Assembly: GCF_003940805.1 (NCBI RefSeq) | Contig: NZ_CP034328.1 | Span: 4,030,001 to 4,094,000 of the forward strand | Direction: 5' to 3' | Origin: Tabrizicola piscis | Lineage (GTDB): Bacteria > Pseudomonadota > Alphaproteobacteria > Rhodobacterales > Rhodobacteraceae | DNA length: 64,000 nucleotides | Part shown: positions 63,706-64,000 of the stretch, in pieces | How the letters are laid out: each line of letters begins with the position of its first letter | Numbering within the stretch: the first letter of the stretch is position 1 | Made by a program: the position numbers and the translations under genes | The notes under the pieces: generated by a model | What the model was told of the DNA's origin: nothing | The model's input: only the letters and a program-made list of their open reading frames with translations | The model's database searches: none

Positions 63706-64000
63706 ATGGATTTTGAAGCCGCCCTCGACGCCAGCCTGCAACGGCTGCATGACGAAGGGCGCTATCGCACCTTCATCGACATCGAACGCCGGCAGGGTCA
63801 GTTCCCCCATGCGGTCTGGACCAAGCCGGATGGCAGCCAGAAGGACATCACCGTCTGGTGCGGGAACGACTATCTGGGGATGGGGCAGCATCCGGTGGTG
63901 CTGGCCGCGATGCATGAGGCGCTGGAGGCGACGGGGGCAGGGTCCGGCGGGACGCGCAACATCAGCGGCACGACGGTGTATCACAAGCGGCTGGAGGCCG
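63706..64000 (+). CDS. hemA: 5-aminolevulinate synthase, 5' part
   Basis: The open frame runs off the right edge; 98 residues are visible. MDFEAALDASLQRLHDEGRY, RTFIDIERRQGQFPHAVW, WCGNDYLGMGQHPVVLAAMH and GAGSGGTRNISGTT are characteristic of alphaproteobacterial ALAS, which condenses glycine and succinyl-CoA to start heme and bacteriochlorophyll synthesis. The frame also has ATG 63703; ATG 63706 fits the family start better. The glycine-rich loop binds substrate and PLP; the PLP lysine would be beyond the window. Confidence 0.93.
   Translation, partial: MDFEAALDASLQRLHDEGRYRTFIDIERRQGQFPHAVWTKPDGSQKDITVWCGNDYLGMGQHPVVLAAMHEALEATGAGSGGTRNISGTTVYHKRLEA

Overview
The window is high-GC chromosomal DNA of an alphaproteobacterium of the order Rhodobacterales, near Rhodobacter and its relatives. 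The evidence is the tail half of a Rhodobacter-type gene transfer agent (GTA) followed directly by cysE, a hemA (5-aminolevulinate synthase) gene with an FnrL-type site upstream, a pyruvate dehydrogenase operon with a lipoyl domain on E1-beta, a B12-dependent ribonucleotide reductase, and short GC-rich dispersed repeats at gene ends. All of this is read from the sequence; no database was searched.

Layout. 1-8700: GTA genes from the end of the head-tail connector through stopper, tail terminator, tail tube, chaperones, tape measure, distal tail, hub, peptidase and the very large tip protein, plus a small linked gene. 8776-11804: cysE, then a compact lipid operon (PlsC-like, CdsA-like, CDP-alcohol phosphotransferase-like). 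11894-18326 (minus strand): pdhC, pdhB, pdhA, ftsB-like, fda, pgk. 18466-19567: two overlapping cyclophilins. 19615-27987: housekeeping and small accessory genes (PNPOx-like, tyrS, anmK, rarD, fatty acid desaturase, cupin, rluE-like, eno, EamA transporter). 28452-33759: nrdJ, a DUF2188-type protein, a Fur/Mur regulator and a flavin reductase.

33823-47553 is the accessory heart of the window. It has a TMADH/DgcA-like flavoenzyme divergent from a TetR regulator. Next to it is a MarR regulator divergent from a seven-gene catabolic operon: molybdenum hydroxylase FAD subunit, Mo/[2Fe-2S] fusion subunit, a 6-hydroxynicotinate-reductase-like gene that carries a one-base frameshift in a G run, a UPF0280 protein, an AA_synth (DUF1185) protein, and HyuA/HyuB-type ATP-dependent lactamase subunits. 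I infer hydroxylation, reduction and ATP-driven opening of an N-heteroaromatic ring such as nicotinate. The exact substrate and the roles of the two DUF proteins are unknown.

47630-52775: a tetR-adaptor-RND efflux operon on the minus strand with a perfect 16-base palindrome at its promoter. 52950-64000: tgt, an Old Yellow Enzyme, lon, a divergent HU-like gene, four tRNA genes (Val-CAC, Val-TAC and two identical Asp-GTC) interleaved with a DHFR-like gene, a DUF4287-type gene broken by an amber codon and a pirin, then a small membrane protein, a GNAT acetyltransferase, an M20 dipeptidase and the start of hemA.

Regulatory signals visible by eye include a NrdR-like box at nrdJ, palindromes at three regulator or operon promoters, an FnrL-like site at hemA, several strong hairpin terminators and at least three families of dispersed intergenic repeats.
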